Assembly (NCBI GenBank): GCA_020352515.1
Contig: CP070678.1
Location: 3,762,287 to 3,799,439, forward strand
Direction of reading: 5' to 3'
Length of the DNA: 37,153 bases
Origin: Phycisphaerales bacterium
GTDB lineage: Bacteria; Planctomycetota; Phycisphaerae; Sedimentisphaerales; Anaerobacaceae
Below are positions 24,026 through 32,770 of the stretch, in pieces. The notes below the pieces were generated by a model. The model was not told where the DNA came from. It was given only the letters and a program-made list of their open reading frames with translations, and made no database searches. How positions within the stretch are numbered: the first letter of the stretch is position 1; every line of letters starts with the position of its first letter. The translations under genes were made by a program, and so were the position numbers.

Positions 24026-25510
24026 TCACTCGCGCACGTATCCTCTGGCATAGTCCGCCCGGCAGCGCTGCTCAATTTCATCCGGCTCTTCGCCGAGCTC
24101 GCCGACAAGGGCCGCGTGCATATCCGCCACCCGGCCACTGTATTCAGGCAGACCGGCCAGATTATTGAACTCGCCCGGATCGCTCTCGAGGTCATACAGC
24201 TCTCGCTCGGCCGGGTGTTGTGCGTCGGGAGAGGTATGGTACACATATTTGTACGTGCCCGACCGGAGCATGGCAAAGCCGGATGCGATGTTATGCGCGT
24301 AGTATTCGCTGACGGCCCGGTCTTTCCACCGGTGCTCCGGCCTGTCGAGCCATCCGACCATGGAATCGCCGTTCCAGTCGCCGGGTACGGCCGCCCCGGC
24401 CAGCTCCGCGATGGTCCGGTTAACATCGAGAAGCGAGCACGCTTTGGACCTTCGCTGTGCTCCTCTCCAGCGTGCGGGCCAGCTAAATATGAGCGGCACC
24501 CGGGCCGCGTGCTGATACATGCAGTTCTTCCACCAGAGACCGTGCTCACCCATATTCTCGCCGTGATCCGTTGTATAGATCACAACCGTGTCTCGACCCA
24601 CTTCGCTGTTCTCGAGGACCTTCAACACTTCGCCTATTTCATCGTCAAGCCACTGGGTCAGGCCGTAATAGAGTTCGCGGCCCTTGCGAACCGTCTCGTC
24701 CGGCGCATCCTCGACGTTGAAGCCGATTCGCAGGTGCTGGTAGTTCAGCGGCTGAGATTCGAGATGCCCGGCCGGAATCTCCGGCATCGGCACCTTGCCC
24801 TCATAAGGCTGCCAGTATTGCTCCGGCACGATCAGCGGAAAATGCGGAGCGAGGTAGCCTGCCAGCAGAAAGAACGGCTTATCGGATGCCCTACGATTCT
24901 CGATGAACGCCGTCGTGCCCTCCGTGACCGCGCGGTCGTGCCTTAGCACACCGGAATCGTCGGCAGTGTAAAAATCATCGAATCGGCCGCTGATTCCGTC
25001 CTTTGGATCAAGGTTGCCCGCCGCCCGCCGGCCACCTTTTCCTTCTTTGAGGCTGTTATTCATGTTGCCGCCGATCTCGGTGAATCCGTACCGGCGGGTG
25101 CGGTCGTAGTGAATCTTGCCGCAGAGAAACGACTCGTAGCCGGCCGCGTTGAGTATGTGCGCAAGCGACGGGTAGTCTGCGCTGGGCAGCCAGCAGTCAT
25201 TATTCCATGCGCCAACACGGGAGATATATTTGCCCGCCGTGAACGACAGCCGCGACGGCACGCACAGCGGTGAATTGCAGTAGCAGCTCTCGAAAGTCAC
25301 TCCACGTCTCGCCAGGCCGTCAAGGTTGGGCGTACGAACAACGCTGTTGCCGTAACAGCCCGTTACCCCTGCATTATGCTCGTCCGACATAATCAGCAGG
25401 ATGTTGGGACGCTTTGCGCCTACGTTAATCTGCAGGCGCCGATTCGACAGGACAAATCCTCCCGCTCCGAGCGCCGCGCATCGCCTCAGAAAATCGCGTC
25501 TGTTCATCAT
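24026..25510 (-). CDS. Tat-exported type I sulfatase (choline-sulfatase-like), third of cluster
   Basis: This 494-residue sulfatase has its formylglycine site C-V-P-S-R at Cys83. The first metal motif is M-S-D-E-H-N-A, with D-E instead of D-D, a form common in the choline-sulfatase-like branch. T-T-D-H-G-E-N-M-G-E-H-G-L-W-W-K is also typical of that branch, as are C-G-K-I-H-Y in place of G-K-W-H-L and the long loop before the catalytic His. The leader M-N-R-R-D-F-L-R-R is twin-arginine. GGGAG lies very close to two tandem ATGs (25510, 25507); the second has the better spacing. Other members of this branch act on sugar sulfates, so choline-sulfate is not implied. Its stop overlaps the possible GTG start of the next sulfatase. 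Confidence 0.93.
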   Translation of the reverse strand: MMNRRDFLRRCAALGAGGFVLSNRRLQINVGAKRPNILLIMSDEHNAGVTGCYGNSVVRTPNLDGLARRGVTFESCYCNSPLCVPSRLSFTAGKYISRVGAWNNDCWLPSADYPSLAHILNAAGYESFLCGKIHYDRTRRYGFTEIGGNMNNSLKEGKGGRRAAGNLDPKDGISGRFDDFYTADDSGVLRHDRAVTEGTTAFIENRRASDKPFFLLAGYLAPHFPLIVPEQYWQPYEGKVPMPEIPAGHLESQPLNYQHLRIGFNVEDAPDETVRKGRELYYGLTQWLDDEIGEVLKVLENSEVGRDTVVIYTTDHGENMGEHGLWWKNCMYQHAARVPLIFSWPARWRGAQRRSKACSLLDVNRTIAELAGAAVPGDWNGDSMVGWLDRPEHRWKDRAVSEYYAHNIASGFAMLRSGTYKYVYHTSPDAQHPAERELYDLESDPGEFNNLAGLPEYSGRVADMHAALVGELGEEPDEIEQRCRADYARGYVRE

Positions 25511-25556
25511 GCTCCCGTCACATTTGCCCGGCGGCTGACACGTCGCACAATCGCAC

Positions 25557-27035
25557 CTATTCTGTGTCGCCGAAGTGTTCTCTAAGCCTGGCCAGCTCGG
25601 CCTTCATTTGGCCGATCACGGTGGCGTAGGCCGGTGACTCGTAAACGTTGTTGATCTCGGCCGGGTCGTTCTGAAGATCATATAATTCCCATCCTCTTGG
25701 TGAACCGTAGTAGTAAACAAGCTTGTGGCGTTTCGTCCTGACTCCGTAGTGGACCGGCACACCGCTGGCGCCCATCCAGTAGCGGTAGTACATGGATTTC
25801 GGCCAGTCGCGCGGGGTTTTACCCGTCAGGTTAGCGCGGAAGCTCCTGCCTTGCATCTCCGACGGGACCGGCCTGCCCGCATAGTTAAGAAACGTGGGGG
25901 CGAAATCGACGTTGGTGACAATGTCGTCATTGACCGAGCCCGCTCCAATCTCACCGGGATAACGAACAAGAAACGGCATGCGCAACGAGTCTTCGAACAT
26001 CCAGCGCTTGTCGTAGTATTCGTGCTCGCCGAGGAACATCCCCTGGTCCGATGTATAGACAACCACGGTATCGCCGGTAAGGTTTTCTTTGTCCAGGTAA
26101 TCGAGCAACCGGCCGACGCTTTCGTCCACCGAAGCGATGCATCGCATATAATCATGTAGATACTTCTGGTAGGCGGCCTTGATCTTCTGCGTGTCGTCCA
26201 TTCCGCCGGTATCGAGCGCTCCGGTCGGCCATGTGGAGCTTTCCATCCGTCCGCACAACTGCAGGATCGTTCTGCCGGCCTGCCTCGAGGCCTCGCACCG
26301 GTGGCCCTTGTCCTCCCAGAGGCTCTCCGGCTCCGGGAATTCGACGTTCTCGTAGAGGTGCTCATACTTCGGATTATATTCCCACAGACCGTGCGGCGCC
26401 TTGTGATGGCACATCAAAAAGAAGGGCCTGTCTTTGTCACGGCCCTTCAACCACCGGAGGCAAACGTCCGTAATGATGTCGGTCGCATAGCCGTCATACT
26501 CCTCGCCGCCTTTGTTGCCGTCCTGCCAGGGCTTGCCCTTCTCTTTCAGTCGGACAATATTTCGCACGCCGTAGTTGCCCTGGCCCGGCAGCACGTTGTA
26601 ATAGTCAAAACCGCTCGGCTCGGTTTTCAGATGCCACTTGCCGACAATGGCAGTCTGGTAACCGGCCTGCTGAAGGAGCCTGGCAACGTTCTGACGATCC
26701 CGGTCCAGCGCCTGCCCGAGGTTCTTCACACCGTTTATGTGGCTGTACTGACCGGTCAGGATGGCCGCCCGGCTGGGCGTGCAGATGGAATTCGTGCAGA
26801 AGCAGTTGTTCAGCCGTATGCCCTCGGCTGCGATCCGGTCGATGGCCGGCGTGTTTATCACAGGGGCCAGACGGCCACCGTAGCACTTTATTGCGGCCGC
26901 GGAGTGGTCGTCGGCCATTATATACAGGATGTTCGGGCGCCTCCCGGCCAAACGAACACTAACCGCCCGATTCGACAGCACTAATCCCCCTGCTCCTGTC
27001 ATTGCACACTTCTTGAGAAAGTCCCGTCGATTCAT
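25557..27035 (-). CDS. Tat-exported type I sulfatase (GlcNAc-6-sulfatase-like), second of cluster
   Basis: This 492-residue sulfatase has the formylglycine site C-T-P-S-R at Cys85 and metal residues in I-M-A-D-D-H. G-K-W-H-L-K follows. Y-T-S-D-Q-G-M-F-L-G-E-H is the form seen in heparan-type and iduronate-type sulfatases, and the C-terminal M-Y-Y-R-Y-W and Y-G-V-R-T-K-R-H-K-L-V-Y-Y-Y resemble N-acetylglucosamine-6-sulfatase relatives. That assignment is tentative. The leader is M-N-R-R-D-F-L-K-K. I start it at ATG 27035, which has GGAAG five bases upstream; the frame is open to 27287 inside the preceding gene, without a Tat leader there. It lies 55 bp after the first sulfatase. Confidence 0.94.
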   Translation of the reverse strand: MNRRDFLKKCAMTGAGGLVLSNRAVSVRLAGRRPNILYIMADDHSAAAIKCYGGRLAPVINTPAIDRIAAEGIRLNNCFCTNSICTPSRAAILTGQYSHINGVKNLGQALDRDRQNVARLLQQAGYQTAIVGKWHLKTEPSGFDYYNVLPGQGNYGVRNIVRLKEKGKPWQDGNKGGEEYDGYATDIITDVCLRWLKGRDKDRPFFLMCHHKAPHGLWEYNPKYEHLYENVEFPEPESLWEDKGHRCEASRQAGRTILQLCGRMESSTWPTGALDTGGMDDTQKIKAAYQKYLHDYMRCIASVDESVGRLLDYLDKENLTGDTVVVYTSDQGMFLGEHEYYDKRWMFEDSLRMPFLVRYPGEIGAGSVNDDIVTNVDFAPTFLNYAGRPVPSEMQGRSFRANLTGKTPRDWPKSMYYRYWMGASGVPVHYGVRTKRHKLVYYYGSPRGWELYDLQNDPAEINNVYESPAYATVIGQMKAELARLREHFGDTE

Positions 27036-27090
27036 GTGGCTTCCAATTCTGTGAAACCATGCTTCATCAGACTTTTGTTTTTGGCAGGGG

Positions 27091-28560
27091 TTATCCGGAA
27101 TACCCGGGATTCCGCTCTGTAGGAATCGGAGCGCCGATCCAATTCTGCCACAAAAGCAGCAGATCGAGCAGCTCATCCCTTTTGCTCTTGTTGACATTTG
27201 CGAGATTATTCGTTTCGCTGATGTCGTTTTCGAGGTTATACAGCTCGACCGAGTTATTCGTATCGACCTTGCTGCGGCCCCCGTCAAGCACCCACTCTTC
27301 GAAGTATAGCATCAGCTTCCATTCGCCGGAGCGGACGACTCCTACGGGCCTTGTTCTGAACTTCGAATCCCTTGCCCCCGCAACGTTACCCTGAAGGTAC
27401 GCCGGAAAATGCCAGAATAAAGCTCCTCGCTCGAGTGCTTTGGCGCCCTTAATCAATGGAACGATGCTACCTCCGTCGAGGGTTTTTCCAGCAGGTCGGG
27501 GCGCCCCGGCCATCTCCAGTATTGTCGGAAAGAAATCGGTGCCGATCACGGGTACATCGCAGGTTGTGCCGGACTTTGTCACCCCTGGCCAGCGCACGAT
27601 CATCGGCTCTCGGATTCCCCCTTCATAGAAAGTCCCCTTGAAGCCTCGCAGCGGCTGGTTGGACGTGGCGCCGACGTACCCGCCGTTGTCGGAGAAGAAA
27701 AAGACTATCGTATTGTCGCTCAGCTCAAGCTCGTCGAGCTTGTCCATCAGCCGCCCGACGCCCTGATCGACGCTGTCAATCATGGCCGCATACGTAGGAT
27801 TGTCCTGCCCGTTGCTCGGCGGTTTGTCACGGTATTTGGCGACCAGCTCGGCCTTCGCCTGGAGTGGCGTGTGGACGGCGTAGTGCGTGAGATACAGAAA
27901 GAACGGCTTGTCCCGATTGGTCTCTACGAATTTCAGGGCCTCGTCGGTCAAACGGTCGGTCAGATACTCGCCATCCGGCCCGCTGGGAAGCTCGGGATTT
28001 TTGTAGGGGCTGAAGTAGCCACCGGGAGGTGAGCCCGCCGAAAAACCGCCGACGTTGACGTCGAACCCCTGGGCTATGGGTCCAAGCTCGGGGTCTGTTC
28101 CCATGTGCCACTTGCCGATGCTGGCGCTGACATAGCCGGCCGGTTTGAGGGCCTCGGCAATTGTAATATGATGTGAATCAAGCGTCGTGTCGTTCTCTAT
28201 CGGTAAGAGCCTTCGGTCGGCCGATTTGCCCCGGGCCGAGCTGCCGACCGTATAGACGCCGTGACGCGGGCTGTACTGGCCCGTCAGAAAGCAGGCCCGC
28301 GTGGGCGCACAGTTCGCGGCATTCGCATAGGCATCGGTGAACACCATTCCACTCGCGGCTAGTCTGTCGATGTTGGGCGTTTCGTAGTACCGGCTGCCCA
28401 TGAAGCCCACGTCTCTCCAGCCCATGTCATCAATCATTATGAAGATGATGTTAGGACGCTTTGTGTCGACGCGGACCGTCACGGACTGATTCGAGAGCAC
28501 AAAGCCGCCAGCCCCGACCGCCACACAATTCTTAAGAAAGTCACGACGATTCAACTGCAT
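27091..28560 (-). CDS. Tat-exported type I sulfatase (arylsulfatase A-like), first of cluster
   Basis: This 489-residue sulfatase has the formylglycine site C-A-P-T-R at Cys84, with Ala where the other six have Ser, Thr or Val; Cys-x-Pro-x-Arg tolerates this. Metal residues lie in I-M-I-D-D-M-G-W-R-D. G-K-W-H-M-G, H-Y-A-V-H-T-P and F-S-D-N-G-G follow. It is the close relative of the last sulfatase of the run. The start is interesting: AAGGAG is one base from ATG 28560, but seven bases from an in-frame TTG at 28554, which would begin M-N-R-R-D-F-L-K exactly as in neighbours. It follows the LamG gene after 159 bp containing no clear promoter. Confidence 0.95.
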   Translation of the reverse strand: MQLNRRDFLKNCVAVGAGGFVLSNQSVTVRVDTKRPNIIFIMIDDMGWRDVGFMGSRYYETPNIDRLAASGMVFTDAYANAANCAPTRACFLTGQYSPRHGVYTVGSSARGKSADRRLLPIENDTTLDSHHITIAEALKPAGYVSASIGKWHMGTDPELGPIAQGFDVNVGGFSAGSPPGGYFSPYKNPELPSGPDGEYLTDRLTDEALKFVETNRDKPFFLYLTHYAVHTPLQAKAELVAKYRDKPPSNGQDNPTYAAMIDSVDQGVGRLMDKLDELELSDNTIVFFFSDNGGYVGATSNQPLRGFKGTFYEGGIREPMIVRWPGVTKSGTTCDVPVIGTDFFPTILEMAGAPRPAGKTLDGGSIVPLIKGAKALERGALFWHFPAYLQGNVAGARDSKFRTRPVGVVRSGEWKLMLYFEEWVLDGGRSKVDTNNSVELYNLENDISETNNLANVNKSKRDELLDLLLLWQNWIGAPIPTERNPGYSG

Positions 28561-28689
28561 TCTCCTTGTACAGGCCTTAGGCTTGCTCGAGGCCGGACAC
28601 GCGCGGCCTAACGCTCACTGTCGCAACAGGATGGCGCCGGAAGTCGAGCTAGAGCAACCGCTCGAAGCTACGGCTTTCCCAACATCACC

Positions 28690-28727
28690 GGCCTTAGCCT
28701 GCCCCAGCCCGGCGCCAGGCTAAGGCC
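28690..28727 (-). repeat. Perfect 12-bp inverted repeat over the LamG-gene stop codon
   Basis: GGCCTTAGCCTG (28690-28701) and CAGGCTAAGGCC (28716-28727) pair without mismatch around a 14-base GC-rich loop. The TAG stop of the LamG gene (28720-28722) is inside one arm. No T-run follows on the minus strand, so a plain intrinsic terminator is unlikely. Its place between the LamG gene and the first sulfatase suggests attenuation, or an mRNA processing or stability element. Confidence 0.7.
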
Positions 28728-31700
28728 ACAGGGCCTCCTTCAGCCACCACTCCGCCAGTACGGCAAAATCCAGAAAGCTCACGCGGCCGTCCTCGAAGGG
28801 GTCGACAGGCGACAAAACCGGCCGCAGGGGTTGGTGCAACGCACCGCCGGCGCCCGCCGCTAGGTACAGAACTTCCGCATGGGACAAGGCATAATCGTAT
28901 ATGCGGAAATCATCGAGTTTGCCCTTGTAGTAGCCCCCGCTTGCGTCGGAGCTTGAGCCGATTTTCGACTGGCCCGCCAACGCTCCATCCATTGACTGAA
29001 AAGCATCCGTGTTCTGGGCCACGAGCAACCCGTTGTGGTAAATGCGCATCATGCCGTTGCCGGCGTCTTTGATAAAGGCATAGTGACTCCATCGACCCGT
29101 ATAATCCTCGCCCTCGTCCTGTATCCAGGCCAGTTGATCCCACGGCTCGTTGGAGTCCGCGGGGCCGGCGCTAAATTCGGCGCGTCCGACGGCGTTCGGA
29201 TTGGCATTGGCATCAACGTGCACCCATACAGAGATAGTCACTTCCTCGGAGATATCGCTGAAGACCGCGGCTGGTATCGACACACTGAAGGTGCCGTCGA
29301 AATCAAGGCATCCCGCGTCGTAGCCGCACGGGTCCCATGCATTCGCGCCGTTGGCGTCCACCGCTGCGTGCAGCCCCCTGCCGGAAGAATCCTGTGCGAC
29401 GGCGCCGGATGTCTCGTCGAACCTGTAGTGCACCAGCAGATGAGCCCTGTTGGGCTCGACCGCCGCGACGTCGTAATCGCTGGCCAGCCAGTACCCCGCA
29501 ATTGTCTCGAGCTCGCCTATATCCGTGATACAGTCATCATTGAAGCTCGCCGGAACACGCTCGGGAAAACAACGGGGCGGATAGAGCCGGACATAGTCGA
29601 GATACAGGCAGCCGTCCCGGTCGCCCTGTGGTGAGTCGAGGCCATCACCGATTCTGACCGCAATCTCTTGTACGGCCGTCAAATCCACGCCGTTTATATC
29701 GGCAAACTCCTGGAGCGGGATAACCCATGTCCGCCAGGACTGCCACTGGTCCTCCAGCAGTGCGTTCGCATCGGCATGTACTACTGCTGCCTTTTTGCCG
29801 GCCCCGTCTTCGAGGACCATATAAAGGGGCTCGGGCGCGTTATTGGCGTCCGCTCGGAACAAGACCTCCAAAGCCGTTGCGCCGCCGGCGGTCCAATCCT
29901 GAGTCGTATCATAAATCAGCTCGGCCCGCGAATGGAACGGTGGCTCACTGTTGTCATAGGCAAGGGCCATAAGGCTCCCGCCGAACTCGCTCTCAAGAGA
30001 AATGCTCGCACCGCTGCCGTTGACCCTGCCATCATCCCAGGCCAGCAAAAGGGCATTGGTGTCAACATACGAATCAAAATCATCCACCAAACCGTAATCC
30101 GCCAGCTCGAAGCTCCAAATACTTCCCTTCCACACCTGGAGCTCATTGACCTCATCGATGCGCCAGAAGAATGTCTTTCCAAGCTCCAGATCGATCGGAT
30201 TGAAGGCTGTCACCGGCTGCCGGCCTCTGTATTCGGGTGAATTCGTACCGGCTTCGCTCACTGCTGCTTGGTCCGTGCCAAGGTACACGTCGTGCTCTGC
30301 CGCCGCATCTCCCGCCAGCCAGCTCAACCACATTGCCTCGGCAACATCCACTTTTGACCCGTTGAGCGGGCTCGGGTTCCATGCGAGCATCGGATCAATC
30401 CTCGTTAACTGCTGGACCTCAGCGCCGGTCAGGGCCCGGTCGTAGACGCGCAAATCGTCAATCGTGCCGGCGAACTTGTTGTCGACGTTTCGGTTTCGAC
30501 CCGCTGCAAACTGGTTGAACGTCTTGTCCGTATCCGTCAGCGTTCCGGATGAGGCCAAGGAGCCGTTATAGTAGAGCGTGGCGGATGGCCCGCTGCACGT
30601 GATTGCGAGGTGGACCCAGTCCCTGCTGACGCTGCCAAATACCATGCCTGCCGGGTTGATTCGGTAATTGCCGGGATTCGCGCCGTCGACGTCAAGCTGG
30701 AAACCGGCGGAGTTTGGCGTGTGGCTGCTGAATACACTGCTGTACTGGTCCTGCCCCGGCGTATCGGTCTTGACCCATACTGCCACGGTGAATTCCGGCC
30801 AGACCGAGGCCGCAGCCAGCGAGGCAACGACCTCGTCGTCGATGCCGTCCAGTTCCACGGCGTAACCGTCATACCATTGTACCCATTGAGGATCGCCCGC
30901 GAAGCTGCCGTGATATCCGTGGCCCGACCAGTCCAGAACCGTCGGCCCCTGGCCCTCATCGCACGGCCACCAACAGACATTATTGGGGTCGCTGATGGGT
31001 ATCACGGGCATCGTTCTGAAACTCCAAACGTTGCCCTTTTCGGTCCCGCAATCGACACGCCAGTAGTAGACCGTGTAAGGCGCCAGCGAGCCGGGAGTGT
31101 AAGAGGCAACATAATACGTACCCTTGTACTCGGTCGACTCGTGCGTCGCGTTTGCCACGGCAGTCTCATCGGCGCCGAAGTAAACATCATAGTAGACCTC
31201 GCTGAAACCAGGACTCCACGTCAGGACCGCGTCGAGTTCGACAAACTGCAGTCCATCAGCCGGCGAGGGGCTGTGGGCTTTTGCCGGGGCGGTTTTGAAA
31301 CTCCACTGCTCGCCGCCGTGAATAGTCCCGTTTGCCTCTTCCTCGTCGACCCGCCAGTAGTAAGTCGTATTTGCCGTGCGCGGGCCCGCGTAGAACGTGC
31401 TGGTCAAGGGCTGTCTGGCCGCAAACGGTGGCGGCGAGTCGGTGCCGTAGTACACATTATGCCACACTGCATCGGCTGCCCCTTCCCAGGTCACCATGCC
31501 TGAATTGTCGAACCGGCCTACGTTCTGTGCCCCGTCGGCCGGCTGCGGATCGTGCGCGTTTGTCGCCGTAGCCAGTTGTTGAATCTGCTCGGCCGTCAGC
31601 GCCGTATCATATATGCGAACGTCGTCAATCGACCCATCAAAAAACCTTGTGTTGGTCACCGGTCGCATGCCGATAGTGACGTCCGGGCCGGCCGTAGTGT

Positions 31701-32265
31701 TGAACACGTCTGCGTCCGTTGTGTCTCTCGTATCATCCTCTCCATCCAGATAGAGTTTCACGTCCGGATTCGAAATAGTCGCATTCTCCGTCACGACGAC
31801 AGCGACGTGGTGCCACTCGTCATCGGCCAGGCTGGTGTCGGCCTGGAGATTACCGTTGCCATGCTCGCACCTGAGCCTGCCGCCGTACACCCGAAAGCAC
31901 ATTCTCTGGCCGCCGCTGTTTGAGCCCCACTCGACAATCGTCGAAGAGCCGTCATTACTCGTTCCGCTGCTGGTGGTCTTGACCCAGGCGGCTATCGTCC
32001 GGGCGGCGCCGCCGAGAATTCCCTTGTAGCCGTCTATGTTGACATAATCGGCCGTACCGTCAAACTCCAGCGCGCCGCCGTCTATCCCGGATACCCACTG
32101 CGGGTTGCCCTGCAGCGTGCCGTGGCGCTCGTAGCCGGAGCTGTCCCGGGCGACTGTACCGGAGCCCTCATCAAACCTCCAGCGTCCCACAAGATCTGCA
32201 CGGACTTCGCCCCAAAAGCTCAAGAGGGAAACGAAAAAGACAACAGAACCGGTTTTTCCATACAT
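28720..32265 (-). CDS. Giant secreted LamG/Fn3-like protein with dockerin-like segments
   Basis: This 1181-residue protein has a signal peptide (cleavage near V-R-A-D, residue 23). The order is LamG 1 (about 25-232; W-R-F-D-E-G-S-G-T), two Fn3-like repeats (236-328 and 330-420; each opens P-x-P-A-D-G and closes Y-Y-W-R-V-D...W-S-F), LamG 2 (430-625), a third Fn3-like repeat (630-725), a beta-sandwich/CBM-like region (726-897; D-D-F-D-S-Y-V-D...Y-V-R-L-Y-P), a dockerin-like helix (908-928; F-N-D-D-C-I-T-D-I-G-E-L), LamG 3 (940-1137) and a second dockerin-like helix at the C-terminus (1155-1175). LamG domains bind glycans or proteins; there is no catalytic motif. GGGGAGGTG precedes the ATG. As first gene before seven sulfatases it is a candidate surface binder for their substrate. 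Confidence 0.9.
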   Translation of the reverse strand: MYGKTGSVVFFVSLLSFWGEVRADLVGRWRFDEGSGTVARDSSGYERHGTLQGNPQWVSGIDGGALEFDGTADYVNIDGYKGILGGAARTIAAWVKTTSSGTSNDGSSTIVEWGSNSGGQRMCFRVYGGRLRCEHGNGNLQADTSLADDEWHHVAVVVTENATISNPDVKLYLDGEDDTRDTTDADVFNTTAGPDVTIGMRPVTNTRFFDGSIDDVRIYDTALTAEQIQQLATATNAHDPQPADGAQNVGRFDNSGMVTWEGAADAVWHNVYYGTDSPPPFAARQPLTSTFYAGPRTANTTYYWRVDEEEANGTIHGGEQWSFKTAPAKAHSPSPADGLQFVELDAVLTWSPGFSEVYYDVYFGADETAVANATHESTEYKGTYYVASYTPGSLAPYTVYYWRVDCGTEKGNVWSFRTMPVIPISDPNNVCWWPCDEGQGPTVLDWSGHGYHGSFAGDPQWVQWYDGYAVELDGIDDEVVASLAAASVWPEFTVAVWVKTDTPGQDQYSSVFSSHTPNSAGFQLDVDGANPGNYRINPAGMVFGSVSRDWVHLAITCSGPSATLYYNGSLASSGTLTDTDKTFNQFAAGRNRNVDNKFAGTIDDLRVYDRALTGAEVQQLTRIDPMLAWNPSPLNGSKVDVAEAMWLSWLAGDAAAEHDVYLGTDQAAVSEAGTNSPEYRGRQPVTAFNPIDLELGKTFFWRIDEVNELQVWKGSIWSFELADYGLVDDFDSYVDTNALLLAWDDGRVNGSGASISLESEFGGSLMALAYDNSEPPFHSRAELIYDTTQDWTAGGATALEVLFRADANNAPEPLYMVLEDGAGKKAAVVHADANALLEDQWQSWRTWVIPLQEFADINGVDLTAVQEIAVRIGDGLDSPQGDRDGCLYLDYVRLYPPRCFPERVPASFNDDCITDIGELETIAGYWLASDYDVAAVEPNRAHLLVHYRFDETSGAVAQDSSGRGLHAAVDANGANAWDPCGYDAGCLDFDGTFSVSIPAAVFSDISEEVTISVWVHVDANANPNAVGRAEFSAGPADSNEPWDQLAWIQDEGEDYTGRWSHYAFIKDAGNGMMRIYHNGLLVAQNTDAFQSMDGALAGQSKIGSSSDASGGYYKGKLDDFRIYDYALSHAEVLYLAAGAGGALHQPLRPVLSPVDPFEDGRVSFLDFAVLAEWWLKEALWP

Positions 32266-32770
32266 AACACACCTCCCCGAAAACTCCTCTTTTCAACATG
32301 ACCAATTTGAAATGCCGCGGGCTTTTAACCAAAAGAACGCTATCCAGCGCGTTCGCCCCGAAACGGCAACCGACCGCGCACAAATACCGCCCTGCAACGC
32401 CTGCAGCCATGCGACCCCTTTAGCTTACCAAATTCTCGACGAGAAAACAAGTCTTTTTGAGCCTTCCGTGGGCTCAGCGTATTGAAACTTGCCCTCGTCC
32501 GGGGCCATCCTCGCCATACTGGGCCGCCTGCAGGGGCGGTTTTGAGCCCAGCGCCTCTCATTCACATGAAGGTCGGCCGAGGGATTTTTCCGCCTGCGTC
32601 AACATTCTCCAGGCTTTTGTTGAATCGCGAAAGGCTAAAGGATACGATAGTCTGCCGGTTGGGCGGACTTCTGAATAGCAGAGCTGCCAATGGTCCGAAA
32701 TCGCGCAATGCGTCGTGCCCATAACCGGGGGTCCGAGACCGTGTAAGAAACTTGTTGGGAGGTGGAAAAA
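32266..32770. promoter_or_regulatory. Divergent intergenic region with a palindrome
   Basis: This region separates the LamG-sulfatase run (-) from the cyclodeaminase family gene (+) and must hold promoters for both. I find no promoter pair that I trust. TTCTCGACGAGAA (32433-32445) is a perfect 13-base palindrome with an odd centre, a possible operator. GAGCC/GGCTC (32460-32464/32472-32476) is a small hairpin beside a T-run on the wrong side for a terminator. No gene is convincing here. Confidence 0.4.

Noticed and set aside
27096..27114. CGGAAT/ATTCCG inverted repeat near the end of the first sulfatase
   Set aside because: It is inside the coding sequence (codons for R-N-P-G-Y-S-G), short, and likely to be chance.
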